Positions 61,220 to 64,000 of a DNA stretch of 64,000 bases are shown piece by piece. The stretch spans positions 19,725,962 to 19,789,961 of the forward strand of contig NC_067208.1 in NCBI RefSeq assembly GCF_026262505.1, read 5' to 3'. The notes under the pieces were generated by a model, which was given only the letters and a program-made list of their open reading frames with translations, did not search any database and had not been told where the DNA came from. The DNA is from Trichomonas vaginalis G3. Lineage: Eukaryota; Parabasalia; Trichomonadida; Trichomonadidae. Made by a program: the position numbers and the translations under genes. Position 1 is the stretch's first letter. Every line of letters starts with the position of its first letter.

Positions 61220-62915
61220 AGTCAATTGAGTTATCTCAAATTTTTACGATATTCAATTATTTTTTCAAAGTGAAAATACGGTTTTCCGCTCATAACTTCG
61301 ATCATTTTGAATGAAAAACATCTTGTCGTTCAACATCTATTATTTCATAATAAAGATGTTGTTGTATTTATGAGAATTTTTGAATTCGAATTCAAAAATA
61401 ATGAAATTAATTACTTATTATTAACATGTAAATTCTAGAAAAATTATTGTTTGAAGTAAAATCACTTTTTTCAGAAAAGATAACCTTCTCAAAATAAAGC
61501 TATTTACTCAAACTAATTTAGTTATATTCCTTATAAAAAGATAATTTCCAATATGTAATTTTTAGAAGATAAGATTTTTGAGAGGCTTGACATAACCACA
61601 GAAAGGGTAAATTAAATCACTACTTACAATACCAATATCATGATGAATAATATATTAAGATTTTTTTGGATTTTCATTTGGCCATTTTGATAAAATGGTC
61701 GCGTTTTATTTACTATCATCGATTTCATGCATTGTTGAATTCAGTGATCTCATATATTATAAGAATCCTATCGATTCATTTAGGTTTGATTTAATTTTTT
61801 CATTTGTTGCGAAATCAGATTGTTATGGTTTTCCAAAAAAGTTGTAAAAAACAATTTCGATTCTCGAATACAACTCTCTGTCATATAGCAATTATGATTT
61901 AAAGAATTGACCCAAAAAAATCCAGAAAAAATCGGAACAATTTTTGATCTCAGTGTTATCCATATAAATACTAAATTATTGTTAAACATGTAACATGCTG
62001 ATTGCTATTATTACACTATTTTTTAACTCTGACTTAATACGTTTATTTTTCAAAATCTTCATAGTAAATCAAAAAAGGCAATCTAAATAGCTAAGTCCGA
62101 AGCTAACCGAACATATTTTATTCTCATCTATTTATTATTGTCGACAAATTTATTTTACAATCATTACTCTTCTAAATTGAATTTTTAAAGCATCTCACAG
62201 CTTACCCGCTATTAGTATGCCAATTTTATCCAGTTCCAATATATGTCATTGATAATGAAATCTCAATTGTAAGTGAAAAGTATATGCATTCTTTCTGTTA
62301 CGATGAATTTTTGATTTCCTAAGTACATGTAATTGAAAATACATAGGAGCCATATCCAAATTTAATCGAGAAGACAATCATTTTACAGTTTATTTATTAT
62401 TCTCTTATAATCTTTTCACTATTGCATCCTCCTCCAGACACTACGAATTATGATTTCAAAAAGGCAAAATGAGAACATTTTTGAAATTGAAAATCAAGGC
62501 GTCAAAAATTTTCTCACTGGGTTTTCGTCTATCAATCCCAGCTCATTATATACGCAACCAATCAAAAATCTGATATGGGAGTCCAAGGCTAACTTTTTGT
62601 TGTCTACCTAATAAAAGAGGAAGCAGCATTAGTGAGAATAATCGCAAATATTCAATTTAAATTATCTTTTTATTCTTAATTTAAAGTGACAAAAAGAATA
62701 AAAAACCTATTCTAAGGCATGTTGTTATGTAAATGAGACTAGACATCATATTTTATGTTATGAAAAAAAAAATTTAGAATTTTAGAACAAAATAAATAGA
62801 AAAAATAGCATAACTTATGGATGTGCGTATATTAAATTTAATAAATTAAGAGAAATTATTTTTGGCGCCAAAATTATTCGTTAACTCTCAAATTTTTCTG
62901 AGTCAATAAGCCGCC
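61220..62915. other. AT-rich DNA without genes
   Basis: No supported gene. A perfect 24-bp palindrome lies at 61376-61399. Short open frames (for example 61780-61989 on the minus strand) are low-complexity and not supported. Confidence 0.55.
61376..61399. repeat. Perfect 24-bp palindrome
   Basis: Two adjacent GAATTC units flanked by ATTTTT and AAAAAT arms, 170 bp upstream of the inositol-3-phosphate synthase start. It could be a dimer-binding site or chance. Confidence 0.7.
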
Positions 62916-62930
62916 AAAAAAGTGTCATTT
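62916..62930 (+). promoter_or_regulatory. Isolated AAAAAAGTGTCATTT box
   Basis: The same box seen before Maverick genes at 26242 and 29594, but with no gene after it here. A more GC-rich stretch of about 100 bp follows, so it may mark a lost gene. Confidence 0.35.
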
Positions 62931-63034
62931 CTTTATAGGAAAGGAAACCTATTTGACGAACAATCCGGACACTAGTGCCTCAGCGAATTTCCCCAAACCC
63001 ACCAATCCCCTCCCTGCTGTTGTGCACCATCGAT

Positions 63035-63370
63035 GGAAAGTAAGTCATCAATAGTCTCTTTTCCTTGGACTTGAAATGTAAATCTCGGACGAAAGTAAGT
63101 CTGACTTGAAATGTAAGTCTCGGACGAAAGTAAGTCTGACTTGAAATGTAAGTCTGATTCTAAATGTAAGTTCTAGACTAAAGTAAGTCTGATTCTAAAT
63201 ATAAGTCTGATATTAAGATAAGTTTGTAACTAAAATTAAGCCTTATTCCAAAAGCAAATTTAATTGTATAATAAGTCTGGATCTAGAGTAAGCCTTAGTC
63301 TACAGCTATTCTGTGTCAAAAATAAGTCACGAACCATAGTAAGTTTCGGACTAGAGTATGTCTGTAATTC
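63035..63370. repeat. Degenerate GTAAGTCT minisatellite
   Basis: Units of about 38-40 bp (CTTGAAATGTAAGTCTCGGACGAAAGTAAGTCTGA-like) begin clearly near 63066-63140 and decay rightward into 16-20 bp units with GTAAGTCTG or ATAAGTCTG. More than ten (A/G)TAAGTCT-like words occur. No gene. Confidence 0.85.
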
Positions 63371-64000
63371 GAATCATTCATATTCTTCAATTATCGTCTT
63401 TTTATCATACCATAGTTTTTATCAATCTCGTTCTACTAAAAAACCTTTATATTGGTGATTTCTTTGTTAAACCCGTATTTTTTCATGTGAATCTTATTGT
63501 ATAAACTCTAAAAGTTCAATTTCCGGTCGAAAAAAACTTGAAAACAATTTGTATTCGACGAGTTAAAGAGCTCTATTTATTCTAAATTTTCCAAAAAAAA
63601 TTAGATTTCGTTTTTTCGCTTCAAAAAATATTGTTTTAAGTTTTAAAATTTGTAATTCAAAATTTTTTTGGAAAGATTTACGATTTTTTAATACTGCGAA
63701 TGAGTTTTATTTTACATACTCTATTGATAAATCATATTTATGTCGAGATATAACTTTTTTTAAAAAAATTATATGCAAAGAGTGTTATAGAATTCTAGAA
63801 GGTATAGTGCATAATTTGAAGTATACTATCAAATAAAGAAATTTTACAGTTTTTTAGTTTTATTTAGATGTACGTTATTTTAGATGGCTTCGTCGAAAAC
63901 AAAGCATGTCTGTTAAGTTTATTCTTAACATGGTAAATAAAATGGCAACGAAGCCCAGTGTACTGCGTCTTATGCCGTAGTTTTTGTTATCTTCATACTC
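63371..64000. other. AT-rich DNA at the window end
   Basis: No gene seen. GGCTTCGT near 63884 and ACGAAGCC near 63947 form inverted ends of a 75-bp stretch. Confidence 0.5.

Noticed and set aside
63040-63320. Repeated GTAAGT words as 5' splice sites
   Set aside because: They belong to a minisatellite, differ from the trichomonad GTAYGT consensus, and no ACTAAC-type branch and 3' site is near.

Overview
This window reads as a nuclear scaffold of a parabasalid protist, most like Trichomonas vaginalis. It is AT-rich and its host genes have no visible introns. Several host genes carry a TCA-pyrimidine-W initiator 10-25 bases before the ATG, and 5' leaders are very short. There is a DUF3447-type ankyrin-repeat gene, a large multi-membrane protein of the trichomonad adenylyl-cyclase-like family, and a Maverick (Polinton) element. 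The species call is inference; the parabasalid call is firmer.

Host region A (1-20182) holds the 3' part of a large helical protein, a RING/C2H2 protein of the ZNF598/Hel2 type (minus), a small foldback element near 4.0-4.9 kb, a phospholipid methyltransferase, a short protein with a SAS-6-like head, and a cluster of strong hairpins at 6.9-7.3 kb. It continues with a 1013-residue coiled-coil protein (minus), S-adenosylmethionine synthetase, an 1830-residue leucine-rich-repeat protein with a very long charged tail, and a MATE transporter interrupted by one in-frame TAA.

Region B (20.9-41.6 kb) starts with two tightly overlapping unknown genes. The Maverick fossil (21738-41630) abuts them, bounded by inverted repeats of about 190-230 bp that begin in long A/T runs. 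Its recognisable parts are an adenine methyltransferase, small membrane-active-looking proteins, a phage-tail-collar-like fibre module, a small polymerase B remnant, an HNH nuclease, a KilA-N protein, a packaging ATPase, SF3 helicase remains and degraded capsid-like regions. No integrase and no full polymerase are visible. The element is broken, with few breaks on the left and dozens on the right. It looks like a mosaic of an AT-rich and a GC-richer Maverick lineage.

Region C (42.0-48.3 kb) is framed by two tRNA-Asn(GTT) genes in opposite orientation. Diverged inverted repeats of about 0.7 kb start at their 3' ends. Inside lies a frameshifted ankyrin-repeat gene with very recent 396-bp internal duplications.

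Region D (48.6-64 kb) holds a 1402-residue cyclase-family membrane protein whose C-terminal cyclase-like domain looks inactive, a possible ubiquitin-like protein, a TTAA-flanked 1.0-kb element, an FCP1/SCP-type phosphatase, a thioredoxin and inositol-3-phosphate synthase. The last 2.8 kb has no gene but holds a GTAAGTCT minisatellite. The host genes do not form an operon. SAM synthetase supplies the methyl donor used by the phospholipid methyltransferase, and inositol-3-phosphate synthase opens inositol lipid synthesis, so three lipid-related functions occur here, probably by chance.
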